A stretch of 64,000 bases of DNA from Xanthomonas sp. Leaf148 (lineage in GTDB: Bacteria; Pseudomonadota; Gammaproteobacteria; Xanthomonadales; Xanthomonadaceae), in contig NZ_LMOP01000008.1 of the NCBI RefSeq assembly GCF_001423585.1, forward strand, positions 856,982 through 920,981. Direction: 5' to 3'. Each line of letters opens with the position of its first letter. Within the stretch, counting starts at the first letter, position 1. This document shows positions 34,892 to 44,444 of the stretch, piece after piece. A program made the translations under genes and the position numbers. The notes below the pieces were generated by a model. The model did no database searches and was not told where the DNA came from. It worked only from the letters and a program-made list of their open reading frames with translations.

Positions 34892-35539
34892 ATGACTCCT
34901 TTCACGCAACACACCGGATTGGTGGCGCCGCTGGATCGCGCCAATGTCGATACCGACCAGATCATTCCCAAGCAATTCCTCAAGTCGATCAAGCGCACCG
35001 GCTTCGGTCCGAACCTGTTCGACGAGTGGCGTTATCTGGATATCGGCGAGCCTGGGCGCGATAACAGCCAGCGGCCGATCAACCCGGAGTTCGTGCTCAA
35101 TTTCCCGCGCTATCAAGGCGCCAGCGTGTTGCTGACACGCAAGAATTTCGGCTGCGGTTCCTCGCGTGAACATGCGCCTTGGGCGTTGGACGAATATGGG
35201 TTTCGCGTGGTGATTGCACCGAGCTTTGCCGACATCTTCTTCAACAACAGTTTCAAGAACGGCCTGCTGCCGATTGTGCTGACCGAAGCAGAAGTCGACG
35301 CCTTGTTCGAGCAATGCTTTTCCACCGAGGGCTATCAACTCACCGTGGATCTGGCCGCACAACGCGTGCGCCGCCCCGATGGCGTGGAGTACAGCTTCGA
35401 GGTCGATGCATTCCGCAAACACTGCCTGCTCAACGGGCTGGACGACATCGGCCTGACCTTGCAGGACGCCGATGCAATCGGCCGCTTCGAACAAGGCCAT
35501 CGCGCGCGCCAACCGTGGTTGTTCGGCGCACTGCAGTGA
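34892..35539 (+). CDS. leuD: 3-isopropylmalate dehydratase small subunit
   Basis: A 215-residue swivelling-domain partner of LeuC. Family marks are [47 protein letters not shown] and [17 protein letters not shown]. Its stop overlaps the GTG start of the next gene (GTGA at 35536-35539), so the methyltransferase is translationally coupled. The 66-bp gap from leuC is occupied by the palindromic repeat. Confidence 0.97.
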   Translation: MTPFTQHTGLVAPLDRANVDTDQIIPKQFLKSIKRTGFGPNLFDEWRYLDIGEPGRDNSQRPINPEFVLNFPRYQGASVLLTRKNFGCGSSREHAPWALDEYGFRVVIAPSFADIFFNNSFKNGLLPIVLTEAEVDALFEQCFSTEGYQLTVDLAAQRVRRPDGVEYSFEVDAFRKHCLLNGLDDIGLTLQDADAIGRFEQGHRARQPWLFGALQ

Positions 35540-36321
35540 ACGCGATTGCCAACACCGCCGATACGGGGGCGCTGGGCGAACATGTCGCTGCGCAGTTCGG
35601 GCCGCAGGCGCACGCGTATCTGCAGAGCGACGTGCATGCGCAAGGCGCCGAGTTCGCCGAGCTCCGCGCTGGCCTGGCGGGTCATCGCAATGGGCGATTG
35701 CTCGACCTTGGCTGCGGTGCCGGGCATGTGAGTTTCCAGGTGGCGCCGCTGATGGCCGAGGTGGTGGCCTACGATTTGTCTGCCGATATGCTCACCGTCG
35801 TGGCGGCCACCGCCGCCGAGCGTGGGCTGACGCAAGTGCGCACTGTGCAAGGCGTTGCCGAGTGCTTGCCGTTCGAGACCGGCAGCCTGGATGCAGTGGT
35901 CAGCCGCTACTCGGCGCATCACTGGAGCGACGTGGGACAGGCACTGCGCGAAGTGCGGCGCGTGTTGCGTCCCGGCGGCGTTGCTGCCTTTATCGATGTG
36001 GTGGCGCCGGGGTTGCCATTGCTGGACACGCACCTGCAGGCGATCGAGGTGTTGCGCGATACCAGTCATGTGCGCGACTACAGTGTTGCGCAGTGGTTGC
36101 AGATGCTGGGCGATGCCGGCTTGCGGGTGCAGCGTCATCATCGCCAACGGCTACAGCTGGACTATCTGAGCTGGGTCGACCGCATGCGCACGCCAGAGGT
36201 GTTGCGCGCAGCCATTCGCGGGTTGCAGGACGCGGCGGTAGACGAGGTACGCGATTACTTTCAGATTGCAGCCGATGGCTCCTTCAGCAGTGACGTGCTG
36301 GTGGTATGGGCAGCACGTTGA
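35536..36321 (+). CDS. Class I SAM-dependent methyltransferase in the leu operon
   Basis: A 261-residue enzyme, start GTG 35536 overlapping the leuD stop. The SAM-binding motif is [12 protein letters not shown]; motif II is AYDLSADML, and [20 protein letters not shown] follows, then [17 protein letters not shown]. This is the UbiE/BioC-like group that methylates small molecules. The frame is open upstream to 35179, but that part lies inside leuD. Its place between leuD and leuB suggests co-regulation with leucine synthesis. A methyl acceptor in the leucine pathway is not known, so the function is open; it may be only a passenger in the operon. Confidence 0.92.
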   Translation: MNAIANTADTGALGEHVAAQFGPQAHAYLQSDVHAQGAEFAELRAGLAGHRNGRLLDLGCGAGHVSFQVAPLMAEVVAYDLSADMLTVVAATAAERGLTQVRTVQGVAECLPFETGSLDAVVSRYSAHHWSDVGQALREVRRVLRPGGVAAFIDVVAPGLPLLDTHLQAIEVLRDTSHVRDYSVAQWLQMLGDAGLRVQRHHRQRLQLDYLSWVDRMRTPEVLRAAIRGLQDAAVDEVRDYFQIAADGSFSSDVLVVWAAR

Positions 36322-36358
36322 TTTTCAGGTTGCTACGGCACCAACTCACGAGGATTGC

Positions 36359-37432
36359 ATGAGCAAGCAGATTTTGATTCTTCCTGGCGACGGCATCGGC
36401 CCGGAGATCATGGCCGAAGCGGTCAAGGTGTTGACGCGGATCGACGCACAACATGGCCTGGGTTTCAGCCTGGTGTACGACGAACTGGGTGGCGCGGCCT
36501 ACGACAAGTACGGCAGCCCGCTCGCTGACGAAACGCTGGAGCGCGCGCGCGCTGCCGACGCGGTGCTGCTGGGCGCCGTGGGTGGGCCGCAATGGGACAG
36601 CATCGATCCATCGCTGCGCCCGGAGCGTGGGTTGCTCAAGATCCGCTCGCAGCTGGGTTTGTTCGCCAACCTGCGTCCGGCGCTGTTGTATCCGCAGTTG
36701 GCCGATGCCTCCACGCTCAAGCCGGAAGTTGTTGCGGGACTGGATCTGCTGATCCTGCGCGAGCTCACCGGCGGCATCTACTTTGGCCAGCCGCGCGGCA
36801 ATCGCACGCTGGAAAATGGCGAGCGTCAGGCCTACGACACCTTGCCCTACAGCGAAAGCGAGATTCGTCGCATCGCCAAAGCCGGTTTCGAGATGGCGCG
36901 GTTGCGCGGCAAGAAACTGTGCTCGGTCGACAAGGCCAACGTGTTGGCCTCCAGCCAGTTGTGGCGCGCGGTGGTGGAAGAAGTCGCCAAAGACTATCCG
37001 GACATCGCGCTATCGCATATGTATGTGGACAACGCGGCCATGCAATTGGTGCGCGCGCCCAAGCAGTTCGATGTGATCGTGACCGACAACATGTTCGGCG
37101 ACATTCTGTCCGACCAGGCGTCGATGCTCACCGGCTCGATCGGCATGCTGCCTTCGGCCTCCCTGGATGCCAACAGCAAAGGCATGTACGAGCCGTGTCA
37201 CGGCTCGGCGCCGGATATCGCAGGGCAGGGCATCGCCAATCCGCTGGCCACCATCCTGTCGGTGGCAATGATGCTGCGCTACACCTTCGCGCAGGCTGCC
37301 GCTGCGGATGCGATCGAGAAGGCCGTCGGCAAGGTGCTCGACCAGGGCCTGCGCACCGCCGACATCTGGTCAGAAGGCACGACCAAGGTTGGTACGGTCG
37401 CGATGGGTGATGCGGTGGTGGCTGCGCTGTAA
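36359..37432 (+). CDS. leuB: 3-isopropylmalate dehydrogenase
   Basis: A 357-residue NAD-dependent cytoplasmic enzyme, the third step of leucine synthesis. Marks are [54 protein letters not shown] with [11 protein letters not shown], and the C-terminal [20 protein letters not shown] with the magnesium and cofactor residues. ATG 36359 has AGGA eight bases before it; an upstream frame from 36266 lies inside the methyltransferase gene. It ends the leu operon; the 590 bp after it carry repeats and the leuA terminator. Confidence 0.97.
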   Translation: MSKQILILPGDGIGPEIMAEAVKVLTRIDAQHGLGFSLVYDELGGAAYDKYGSPLADETLERARAADAVLLGAVGGPQWDSIDPSLRPERGLLKIRSQLGLFANLRPALLYPQLADASTLKPEVVAGLDLLILRELTGGIYFGQPRGNRTLENGERQAYDTLPYSESEIRRIAKAGFEMARLRGKKLCSVDKANVLASSQLWRAVVEEVAKDYPDIALSHMYVDNAAMQLVRAPKQFDVIVTDNMFGDILSDQASMLTGSIGMLPSASLDANSKGMYEPCHGSAPDIAGQGIANPLATILSVAMMLRYTFAQAAAADAIEKAVGKVLDQGLRTADIWSEGTTKVGTVAMGDAVVAAL

Positions 37433-37521
37433 AGCTTTGGTTGGATGTATCGTTTTGTCGAACGTACTGGCGGTCATCGTCCTGTTTGGGCGATGGCCGC
37501 TTTCGTTTTTGCGGGGTCTAT

Positions 37522-37810
37522 CGGTGCGCGGCGCCTCATCCGGTGTCGGGACACGCCCCAAGGAAACCGATCAACGGTCGCGGATTGAGGTCCTACATGG
37601 ACGTACTTGCGGCGTGTCCCACGGCGGTGCGCGTGCAAGCGCCCCTCAGTAAATCTTTGCTTCCGCCCAGAATTGACAGACTTCGTGTGTCGATATGCCG
37701 GTGGCGCGGTGCCGTCTCCGGTGCCGGGACACGCCGTGAATCCGTCCGTGGAGACTCAGTGGCGGCATCCATGCCGCCACATGGTCCCGACCCCAGAGAC
37801 GACACCGCGC
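37522..37810. repeat. Diverged composite palindromic repeat
   Basis: Two palindromic elements are separated by a linker of about 75 bp. The first (37522-37632) has GTCGGGACACGCCCC and ACGTACTTGCGGCGTGTCCC. The second (37704-37810) has GCGGTGCCGTCTCCGGTGCC, GGGACACGCCGTGAATCCGT, the core GTGGCGGCATCCATGCCGCC and the end GACGACACCGCGC. It belongs to the same family as 4409-4672 and 25403-25656, but the first element is more decayed. It lies between the convergent ends of leuB and leuA. Confidence 0.75.
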
Positions 37811-37931
37811 TTTCATTTCAATGCTGCGGATCGAAGAGCAAAAACACCTTGACTGTCTGTGCCAGCACAAGATTGAACGACCACGCGCCAAGCGTTAATA
37901 GCGAGGGGCAAGGCCGGAGACGAAAAAATAG

Positions 37932-37990
37932 ACCAAAACCCAAAACCGAAACCAAAACCAAAACGGCCAGCAGATCGCTCCGCTGGCCGT
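37932..37990 (-). terminator. leuA operon terminator with CCAAAA repeats
   Basis: ACGGCCAGC (37963-37971) pairs with GCTGGCCGT (37982-37990); on the minus strand it is followed by TTTTGGTTTTGG. The plus strand shows the same stretch as a short run of CCAAAAC/CGAAAC words (37932-37963). It ends the ilvC-ilvG-ilvM-ilvA-leuA transcript 33 bp after leuA. Confidence 0.85.
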
Positions 37991-38023
37991 CAGGTCTTTT
38001 GCAAACTGTCAGTCGGTGCGGCG

Positions 38024-39586
38024 TTATGCCACCGCAGCCGTCTTGCCAGCAACCACGCCGCGCTCGCGTTGGCGCAACAGTCGGTTGGCTACATCCAGCC
38101 AAGCGAGTGCGCTGGCCTCTATGATGTCCTTGCTGGTGCCGGTGCCTTCGTACTCCACACCATCGTGGCGCACGCTCAGGCTGGCTTCGCCGCGTGCATC
38201 CGCGCCGATGCCCACGCTGTGCACCTGGTAGCTGTCCAGCTCCAGCTTCACGCCGGTGGCGGACGCCAATGCACCGAACAAGGCATCAACCGGGCCATTG
38301 CCCTGCGCGGTTTCCGCCACCCGATTGCCATCCGGATCCGATAGCTCCACCAACGCGTTCGCGCGGCTGCCGACGTCGCTGATGGTCATCGAAGCCAGAC
38401 GGTAGCCTTCCTGCACGGTCGCGTCCTGCATCAATGCCTGCAGATCGGCATCGGTGACCACGCGCTGCTTCTCGCACAAGGCCTTGAACTGTTCGAAGAC
38501 CAGCTTGACCTCTTCCTCTTCCAGCAGATACCCCAGCGCACGCAGGCGCTGCTCGACCGCTGCGCGGCCGCTGTGGCGGCCCAGCACCATCTGCGACGAT
38601 TCCCAGCCCACATCTTCCGGGCGCATGATTTCGTAGGTGCCGCGGTGACGCAGCATGCCGTGCTGGTGGATACCCGATTCATGTGCAAAGGCGTTGCCGC
38701 CGACCACGGCCTTGTTGCGCTGCACCGGCATGCCAACCAGGCGCTGCAATAACTGCGAGGTCGACACGATGCGCGGTGTGTTGATCGCCGAATCGATGTT
38801 GTAGAACGCACCACGCACCTTCAGCGCCATGGTGATTTCTTCCAGCGCACAGTTGCCGGCGCGCTCGCCGATGCCGTTGACGGTGCACTCCACCTGACGC
38901 GCGCCGCCTTCGATGGCTGCCAGCGAATTGGCCACCGCCAGACCCAGATCGTTGTGGCAGTGCGCGCTGAAGATCACCTTGTCGGCACCCTCCACGCTGG
39001 CGATCAGCCGCGCGAACATGCCGCGGATTTCTTCCGGCGTGGTGAAGCCCACCGTGTCGGGCAGGTTGATCGTGGTGGCCCCGGCCGCAATCGCCACACG
39101 GGTGACTTCGGCCAGGAAATCTTCTTCGGTACGGGTGGCGTCTTCGGCAGAAAACTCCACGTCATCGATGTAACCGCGCGCCAGCGTCACGTGCTTGTGC
39201 ACCGACTCCAGCACCTGCTCGCGGCTCATGCGCAGCTTGTGCTCGCGGTGCAGCGGGCTGGTGGACAGGAACACATGCAGGCGCGGGTTGGCTGCAGCTT
39301 CCAGCGCCTTTGCCGAGGTTTCGATATCGGCCTGCAGACAGCGCGACAACACCGCCAGGGTGGGGCGGCGCAGCTCGCGGCCGATCATCGCGATAGCTTC
39401 GCGGTCTGAGTGCGAGCTGGCCGGGAAACCGGTTTCGATGATGTCCACGCCGAGTTCGTCCAGCGCGCGCGCCATGACCAGCTTTTGCTGGGGCGTCATG
39501 CTGCAGCCGGGGGATTGCTCGCCGTCGCGCAGGGTGGTGTCGAAAATTCGGATACGCGGGGTCTGGTTGGATACGGTCGTGTTCAC
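38024..39586 (-). CDS. leuA: 2-isopropylmalate synthase
   Basis: A 520-residue cytoplasmic enzyme that commits 2-oxoisovalerate and acetyl-CoA to leucine. Marks are [20 protein letters not shown] at the N-terminus, the metal-site segment [37 protein letters not shown], and a C-terminal regulatory domain (about 395-505) that normally binds leucine. The start is GTG 39586: AGGAG lies eight bases upstream, and it overlaps the ilvA stop by 4 bp. It is the last gene of the ilv operon, so leucine control comes both from the attenuator and from feedback on this enzyme. Confidence 0.97.
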   Translation of the reverse strand: MNTTVSNQTPRIRIFDTTLRDGEQSPGCSMTPQQKLVMARALDELGVDIIETGFPASSHSDREAIAMIGRELRRPTLAVLSRCLQADIETSAKALEAAANPRLHVFLSTSPLHREHKLRMSREQVLESVHKHVTLARGYIDDVEFSAEDATRTEEDFLAEVTRVAIAAGATTINLPDTVGFTTPEEIRGMFARLIASVEGADKVIFSAHCHNDLGLAVANSLAAIEGGARQVECTVNGIGERAGNCALEEITMALKVRGAFYNIDSAINTPRIVSTSQLLQRLVGMPVQRNKAVVGGNAFAHESGIHQHGMLRHRGTYEIMRPEDVGWESSQMVLGRHSGRAAVEQRLRALGYLLEEEEVKLVFEQFKALCEKQRVVTDADLQALMQDATVQEGYRLASMTISDVGSRANALVELSDPDGNRVAETAQGNGPVDALFGALASATGVKLELDSYQVHSVGIGADARGEASLSVRHDGVEYEGTGTSKDIIEASALAWLDVANRLLRQRERGVVAGKTAAVA

Positions 39587-40701
39587 CAGGAAGACTCCTC
39601 TACGGCGATGGCGGTGACAGGCGTTGAAGCGACTGCGGATGGGCGGGAAAGAGCGGGTGTTTGGGGTGGAGGCTTGACGCTGCGTTCGTTGCGAAGTCGC
39701 TCGGTATTGCGACGCCGCGGTTTGCGTGGCGGACGCGGCCGCACCTCGGACAAGAGTGCGGCCAAAACGGTTGCGTCGATATTACCGCCAGAGACCACCG
39801 CACATTTGCGTTTGCCTGCAACACGGCGACCGGCGGCCAATGCCAGGGCGCCAGCGCCTTCGGCGATGACGTGTTCTTCCAGTGCCAGACGCACCAGGGT
39901 TTCGCGGAGCTCGGCCTCACGCACGATCACTACATCGTCGAGCAGGCTCGCGCACAGGCGGCGAGTCAGGAAGCCAGGAATCTTGACCTTGACGCCGTCG
40001 GCCAGCGTGGCGACGGGGGTGATTTCACGGAAGTCGCCGCGCACCGCACGCGCCATCGAATCGACGCCCTCGACCTGCGCACCGACAATGCGCACGCCTT
40101 GCGACTTCAACGCCAGCGCCACACCGGAGGCCAAGCCACCGCCACCGATCGGCACGATCACCACATCCGGTGCGTGCGCGGCCAGTTCGATGCCGACCGT
40201 GCCTTGGCCGGCAATCACGTCCGGGTCGTCGAAGGCCGACAGGAAGCGATAGCCGTTCTGGTCGGCCAGCTCGCGCGCAAACGCAAACGCTTCGTCATAG
40301 CTGTTGCCGTGTTGGCGCACGGTGGCGCCCCAGTGCGCGACGCCGGCGATCTTGGTTTGCGGCGCGCCATATGGCATCACCGTGATGGCCTGCACACCGA
40401 GCCGATACGCCGACCACGCCACACCTTGCGCATGGTTGCCGGCCGAGGCGCAGATCACCGGGCGCTCGTCTCCGCGCTCCAGTCCCGCCAGCAATGCATT
40501 CAATGCACCGCGCACCTTGTAGGAGCCGGTGCGCTGCAGGTTTTCCAGCTTCAGCCACACGCCGAAACGCTCGGCGTAGTGCAGTGGCGTCGGCGACAAA
40601 TATTTGCGCAGACGTGCCTGTGCGGCCAGCACGTCGGCCACGCTGACGGCCACGTCGCTTACGTCTGGTTCCTGCGAAGAGGAGCGGCCGGAATCAGGCA
40701 T
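39583..40701 (-). CDS. ilvA: Threonine dehydratase, short form, in the ilv operon
   Basis: A 372-residue PLP enzyme that deaminates threonine to 2-oxobutyrate for isoleucine synthesis. The PLP lysine is K62 in [15 protein letters not shown]; other marks are [34 protein letters not shown] and [10 protein letters not shown]. It lacks the C-terminal ACT-like regulatory domain of classical IlvA, so allosteric control by isoleucine is not expected in the usual way. Instead it ends in about 48 residues rich in Arg and Pro that look disordered. Position in the operon argues for a biosynthetic role despite the catabolic-type length. The gap to ilvM is 90 bp. Confidence 0.93.
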   Translation of the reverse strand: MPDSGRSSSQEPDVSDVAVSVADVLAAQARLRKYLSPTPLHYAERFGVWLKLENLQRTGSYKVRGALNALLAGLERGDERPVICASAGNHAQGVAWSAYRLGVQAITVMPYGAPQTKIAGVAHWGATVRQHGNSYDEAFAFARELADQNGYRFLSAFDDPDVIAGQGTVGIELAAHAPDVVIVPIGGGGLASGVALALKSQGVRIVGAQVEGVDSMARAVRGDFREITPVATLADGVKVKIPGFLTRRLCASLLDDVVIVREAELRETLVRLALEEHVIAEGAGALALAAGRRVAGKRKCAVVSGGNIDATVLAALLSEVRPRPPRKPRRRNTERLRNERSVKPPPQTPALSRPSAVASTPVTAIAVEESSW

Positions 40702-40791
40702 TGCGGCACGCGCGCGGCCGATCCGGAAGAAGACACCTCCGGATGGCAGTCTGATGGTCGCGCGAAGTCTGCATGCCCGAGGTCTGGGTGG

Positions 40792-41049
40792 TCATGCGGC
40801 CGCCTCGACCGTTTCCAGCGCCGTGATCACTACCGACTCGCAGTCGTAGACCTTTTCCAGCTGCAGGCGCAGTGTTTCCGGCGGCCGGCTGCTGTCCACG
40901 TCCAGCTGCAAATGCCAGCGCCCGGCATCGTCGGGCGCGGCGGCGCCCTGGATGGCGCACGGGCGAAACCCGCGGCGCTCGGTCATGCCGATCACGCGCA
41001 CCAATGCGCCTTCGGCCGGCTTCAGCACCAGGTCAAGCCGGTAACGCAT
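40792..41049 (-). CDS. ilvM: Acetolactate synthase small regulatory subunit
   Basis: An 85-residue ACT-domain protein beginning MRYRLDLVLKPAEGALVRVI, then GMTERRGFRP and LQLEKVYDCESVVI. Its size and position match IlvM, the short subunit of the IlvG isozyme, rather than the longer IlvN or IlvH. It overlaps the end of ilvG by 17 bp, so the two subunits are translationally coupled. Confidence 0.92.
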   Translation of the reverse strand: MRYRLDLVLKPAEGALVRVIGMTERRGFRPCAIQGAAAPDDAGRWHLQLDVDSSRPPETLRLQLEKVYDCESVVITALETVEAAA

Positions 41050-42754
41050 GTGTCGTCTCCTTGACCGCGTGTGCGGGATTGCTGTCCAGCATGGTGCTGT
41101 TGGCGTTGTTGGGCGGCACCAGCGGCCACACGTTGGCGCGTGCGTCGATGGCCACATGCAGCAGGCCGGGGCCCGGCTGGGCCAGCAACTCCGCCAGCGC
41201 TGCATCGACATCGCCGCGCGCAATGATGCGCTTGGCCGGAATACCGAACACTTGCGCCAGCGCGGCGAAATCCGGGTTGTCGGACAGATCGATCTCGCTG
41301 TAGCGCTCGGCGAAGAACAACTCCTGCCACTGCCGCACCATGCCCAGCGAGCTGTTATCGAGCAGCACGATCTTCACCGGCAGCTTGCAGCGTGCAATGG
41401 TCACCAGCTCCTGCACATTCATCATGAAACTGCCGTCGCCGGAGACCAGCACCACGGTGCGATCGGGACAGGCGAACTGCGCGCCCATCGCCGCTGGCAG
41501 GCCGAAGCCCATGGTGCCGAGCGCGCCACTGGTGAGGTGATTACGCGGATCGTTGAAGCGGCAATGCTGGGCCACCCACATCTGATGCTGCCCCACATCG
41601 CAGGCGATGATGGTATCGGGCGGCGCCACTTCGCTCAGGCGCTTCAGCAGCGCCGGTGCGTAGATATCGGTACCGGGCGCGTCGTAACGCGCACCGAATT
41701 TTTCGCGATTGGCAAAGCAGCGTGTCCGCCATGCCTGGCAGTTGCCGCGTGCTGCACTCAACGCCTTAAGACTGGTTGCCACATCGCCAGGTACGGCGAT
41801 ATCGGCAGTGCGCAGCTTGGAAATTTCATACGCATCGGCATCCAGATGGATGACGCGCGCGAACGGTGCGAACTCACTCAACTTGCCGGTGGCACGGTCG
41901 TCGAAACGGGCACCGACCACCACCAACAGATCGCATTCCTGGATGGCCATATTGGCTGCTCGCGTGCCGTGCATGCCCAGCATCCCCAGGTAATCCGGAT
42001 GCGCGTGCGGCAATGCACCCAGCCCGCGCAAGGTCAGCGCGGTCGGGATGCCGGTGGCTTCGACAAAGCGCCGGAATGCTTCCACCGCATCGGCCAGTGC
42101 AATCCCGCCACCGCCGTAGACCACCGGGCGCTCGGCGCTGGCGATGGCTGCCAGCGCGTCGGCCAGTTTCGCGTCCGACGGTGCAGGTGGCGGCAGCACT
42201 GCGGCCGGCACATGCTCGGGCAGATGCGAGGCATCGGCGATCTGCACGTCCTTCGGCAAGTCGATCAACACCGGGCCCGGGCGACCCTCGCGCGCGATGC
42301 GAAACGCATCCCGCACGATCTCCGGCAACTGGTCCACGCTGCGCGCCAGAAAACTGTGCTTGACGATCGGCATGGTCATGCCGAACACGTCCAGTTCCTG
42401 GAACGCATCGGTGCCCAGCAAGGGCGTGGCGACCTGGCCGGTCAGGCACACCATCGGCACCGAGTCGAGCATCGCGTCTGCGATGCCGGTGACCAGATTG
42501 GACGCACCCGGGCCGGAGGTCGCCACGCACACGCCCACCTTGCCGCTGGCACGGGCGTAGCCGTTGGCGGCGAGGGCGGCGCCCTGTTCGTGACGGACCA
42601 GGATGTGCTTGAGCCTGGAATCCACCAGGGCGTCGTAGAACGGCATGATGGTGCCGCCCGGATAACCGAACAGCGTTTCCACGCCCTCGGCTTCCAGGGC
42701 CTGCGTCAGCCAGCGCGCGCCATTGCGGGGCGTGCTGTGTGCGGAGGTATTCAT
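41033..42754 (-). CDS. ilvG: Acetolactate synthase large subunit
   Basis: A 573-residue thiamine-diphosphate and FAD enzyme that makes acetolactate and acetohydroxybutyrate. Marks are ALEAEGVETLFGYPGGTIMP, the catalytic glutamate in VRHEQGAALAANGYAR, and the ThDP motif VSGDGSFMMNVQELVT with LLDNSSLGMVRQWQELFF. The gene is intact, with no frameshift of the kind known in some ilvG genes. It lies 44 bp after ilvC and overlaps ilvM. Confidence 0.96.
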   Translation of the reverse strand: MNTSAHSTPRNGARWLTQALEAEGVETLFGYPGGTIMPFYDALVDSRLKHILVRHEQGAALAANGYARASGKVGVCVATSGPGASNLVTGIADAMLDSVPMVCLTGQVATPLLGTDAFQELDVFGMTMPIVKHSFLARSVDQLPEIVRDAFRIAREGRPGPVLIDLPKDVQIADASHLPEHVPAAVLPPPAPSDAKLADALAAIASAERPVVYGGGGIALADAVEAFRRFVEATGIPTALTLRGLGALPHAHPDYLGMLGMHGTRAANMAIQECDLLVVVGARFDDRATGKLSEFAPFARVIHLDADAYEISKLRTADIAVPGDVATSLKALSAARGNCQAWRTRCFANREKFGARYDAPGTDIYAPALLKRLSEVAPPDTIIACDVGQHQMWVAQHCRFNDPRNHLTSGALGTMGFGLPAAMGAQFACPDRTVVLVSGDGSFMMNVQELVTIARCKLPVKIVLLDNSSLGMVRQWQELFFAERYSEIDLSDNPDFAALAQVFGIPAKRIIARGDVDAALAELLAQPGPGLLHVAIDARANVWPLVPPNNANSTMLDSNPAHAVKETTHALPA

Positions 42755-42798
42755 GCGTTGCGAACCTTCGGTGTTAAGCGGTGGGGGATGCGGCGGCG

Positions 42799-43800
42799 TT
42801 ATGCCGCTTGTTGATTCGCCGGTGTGGCAGCAGCTTGCTGTTCGCCGTTGAGCCAGACCATCTTGGCGCGCAGTTTCTTGCCCACTTCCTCGATCGGGTG
42901 TTCCAGGTCGGCCTGCTTGAACTTGGTGTAGTTCGGCAGACCGGCTTCATATTCGGCCACCCAGTTCTTGGTGAAGGTGCCGTTCTGGATGTCCGTCAGC
43001 ACGTCCTTCATGCGCGCCTTGGTACTGGCGTCGATCACGCGCGGGCCGCTGACATAGTCGCCGTATTGTGCGGTTTCGGACACGAATTCCAGCATGCGGG
43101 TGATGCCGCCTTCGTAGAACAGGTCCACGATCAACTTCAGTTCGTGCAGTACTTCGTAATACGCGATTTCCGGCTGGTAGCCAGCTTCCACCAGCACTTC
43201 GAAACCGGCCTGTACCAGCGACGAGGCGCCACCGCACAGCACGGCCTGCTCGCCGAACAGATCGGTTTCGGTCTCTTCCTTGAAGGTGGTCTTGATGATG
43301 TTGGCACGTGCGCCGCCCAGGCCGCCGGCATAGGTCAGCGCAAACTGCTCGGCCTTGCCGCTGGTGTCCTGGTACACCGCATAGATGCACGGCACGCCGC
43401 GGCCGATTTCATACTCGCGACGCACCAGCGCGCCCGGGCCCTTGGGCGCAACCAGCACCACGTCCAGATCGGCGCGCGGCTTGATCATGTCGAAATGCAC
43501 GTTCAAACCATGCGCGAACAGCAGACAGGCGCCTTGTTTCATGTTCGGCGCGATGACCTCTTCGTAGAGCTTCTTCTGCACCATGTCCGGGGTCAGGATC
43601 GCGACCAGGTCGGCGGTCTTCACCGCGTCGGACGGCGCCACCACGGTGAAGCCATCGGCCTGCGCCTTGGATTCGGTCGGGCCACCGGGACGCAGGCCGA
43701 CGGTGACGTCGAAACCGGAATCGCGCAGGTTCAGCGCATGCGCGCGGCCCTGGCTGCCGTAGCCGATGATCGCGATTTTCGGTTGGGTGTCGTTGCTCAT
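42799..43800 (-). CDS. ilvC: Ketol-acid reductoisomerase, class I
   Basis: A 333-residue cytoplasmic NADPH and magnesium enzyme, the second common step of valine, leucine and isoleucine synthesis. Marks are [54 protein letters not shown] with the metal acids, and [19 protein letters not shown]. Length and the single knotted domain show the short class I form. It is the first structural gene after the attenuator; about 210 bp lie between the hairpin and the start. Confidence 0.97.
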   Translation of the reverse strand: MSNDTQPKIAIIGYGSQGRAHALNLRDSGFDVTVGLRPGGPTESKAQADGFTVVAPSDAVKTADLVAILTPDMVQKKLYEEVIAPNMKQGACLLFAHGLNVHFDMIKPRADLDVVLVAPKGPGALVRREYEIGRGVPCIYAVYQDTSGKAEQFALTYAGGLGGARANIIKTTFKEETETDLFGEQAVLCGGASSLVQAGFEVLVEAGYQPEIAYYEVLHELKLIVDLFYEGGITRMLEFVSETAQYGDYVSGPRVIDASTKARMKDVLTDIQNGTFTKNWVAEYEAGLPNYTKFKQADLEHPIEEVGKKLRAKMVWLNGEQQAAATPANQQAA

Positions 43801-44007
43801 GAAGTAATCCTTGCGGGGTTGGCAGTGGGAAAGAGATCAGCTGGCAGCGCGGACGCTGGTTGGCCGAGCAAAGCGGGGATGAGCGAAAACGCTGCGCATG
43901 CAGACGCTTGCAGCAGCGCAATGGCTGGCGCTGATGGAAGGCGGTGCGGCGATGTCAGTGATGTCGTTCATGTCATTCGAAACTTTTGGGGGTCCCTGAA
44001 ACGCGAA

Positions 44008-44033
44008 ACCCCGCGCCGTTGCCGGTGCGGGGT
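44008..44033 (-). terminator. Attenuator hairpin of the ilv operon
   Basis: On the minus strand ACCCCGC pairs with GCGGGGT (44027-44033 with 44008-44014) and an inner CCG-CGG pair tightens the loop; TTTCGCGTTT follows. It starts 27 bp after the stop of the leader peptide, as expected for a translation-controlled attenuator. The T-tract is broken, so termination may be partial. Alternative pairing partners within the leader were not computed. Confidence 0.8.
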
Positions 44034-44060
44034 CTGATCGAAGCCTTGTGTGTCTGTTGC

Positions 44061-44183
44061 CTACACGAAGTCTCGTCCCGCATCGGTTGGCGAGGTAATA
44101 AGTACGAGCACGAGAAGCGACGCTGCCAACGCGCCGGAGGGCGCGGACATCAAAGCGTTCGAGGTGGTGGGGCGGTGCGGCAT
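44061..44183 (-). CDS. ilvL: ilv operon leader peptide
   Basis: A 40-residue leader (29 if ATG 44150 is used). The key stretch AASLLVLVLITSP has four leucine, two valine, one isoleucine and one threonine codon within eight positions, all amino acids made by, or feeding, this operon. Ribosome stalling there would favour the antiterminator and let transcription pass the hairpin at 44008-44033 into ilvC. No ribosome site precedes ATG 44150. ATG 44183 lies six bases after a -10-like box, so the mRNA may be leaderless and start at this codon; that choice is inference. The function is regulatory only. Confidence 0.82.
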   Translation of the reverse strand: MPHRPTTSNALMSAPSGALAASLLVLVLITSPTDAGRDFV

Positions 44184-44189
44184 GGACTG

Positions 44190-44219
44190 AGATAACCATC
44201 GCCGCCGGTGAGGTGTCAA
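44190..44219 (-). promoter_or_regulatory. Promoter of the ilv leader
   Basis: On the minus strand a perfect TTGACA (44214-44219) is followed after 18 bases by TTATCT (44190-44195). The predicted first transcribed base is at or near 44183, the first base of the longer leader ATG. Confidence 0.65.
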
Positions 44220-44444
44220 CCCTTGCGGGTGAAACATCTGTATTGGCAGCATGCGCTCAGCGCGAAGCCGCATGGCAGCAGCATGGTTTCTGCTGAAACC
44301 GGATCGGCGGCGTGTCAATAACGCCAACCTGCATCACCAACTGCGCGGTTTTATTGCCTCAGTGCGACCGGGATCGAACGCTGCGACGGAGGCCGCTGTT
44401 ATGGTTGGTGCTTCATTCGTTGTGTCGTGGGGGAGCTCTTGATC

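Noticed and set aside
41033..42754. Possible frameshift in ilvG, as known from one enterobacterial strain
   Set aside because: The frame is intact from start to stop and all thiamine-diphosphate motifs are present.
43837..43971. A 44-residue minus-strand frame between the attenuator hairpin and ilvC
   Set aside because: No ribosome site, no amino-acid bias of a leader peptide and no family match; the 44061-44183 frame explains the attenuator better.
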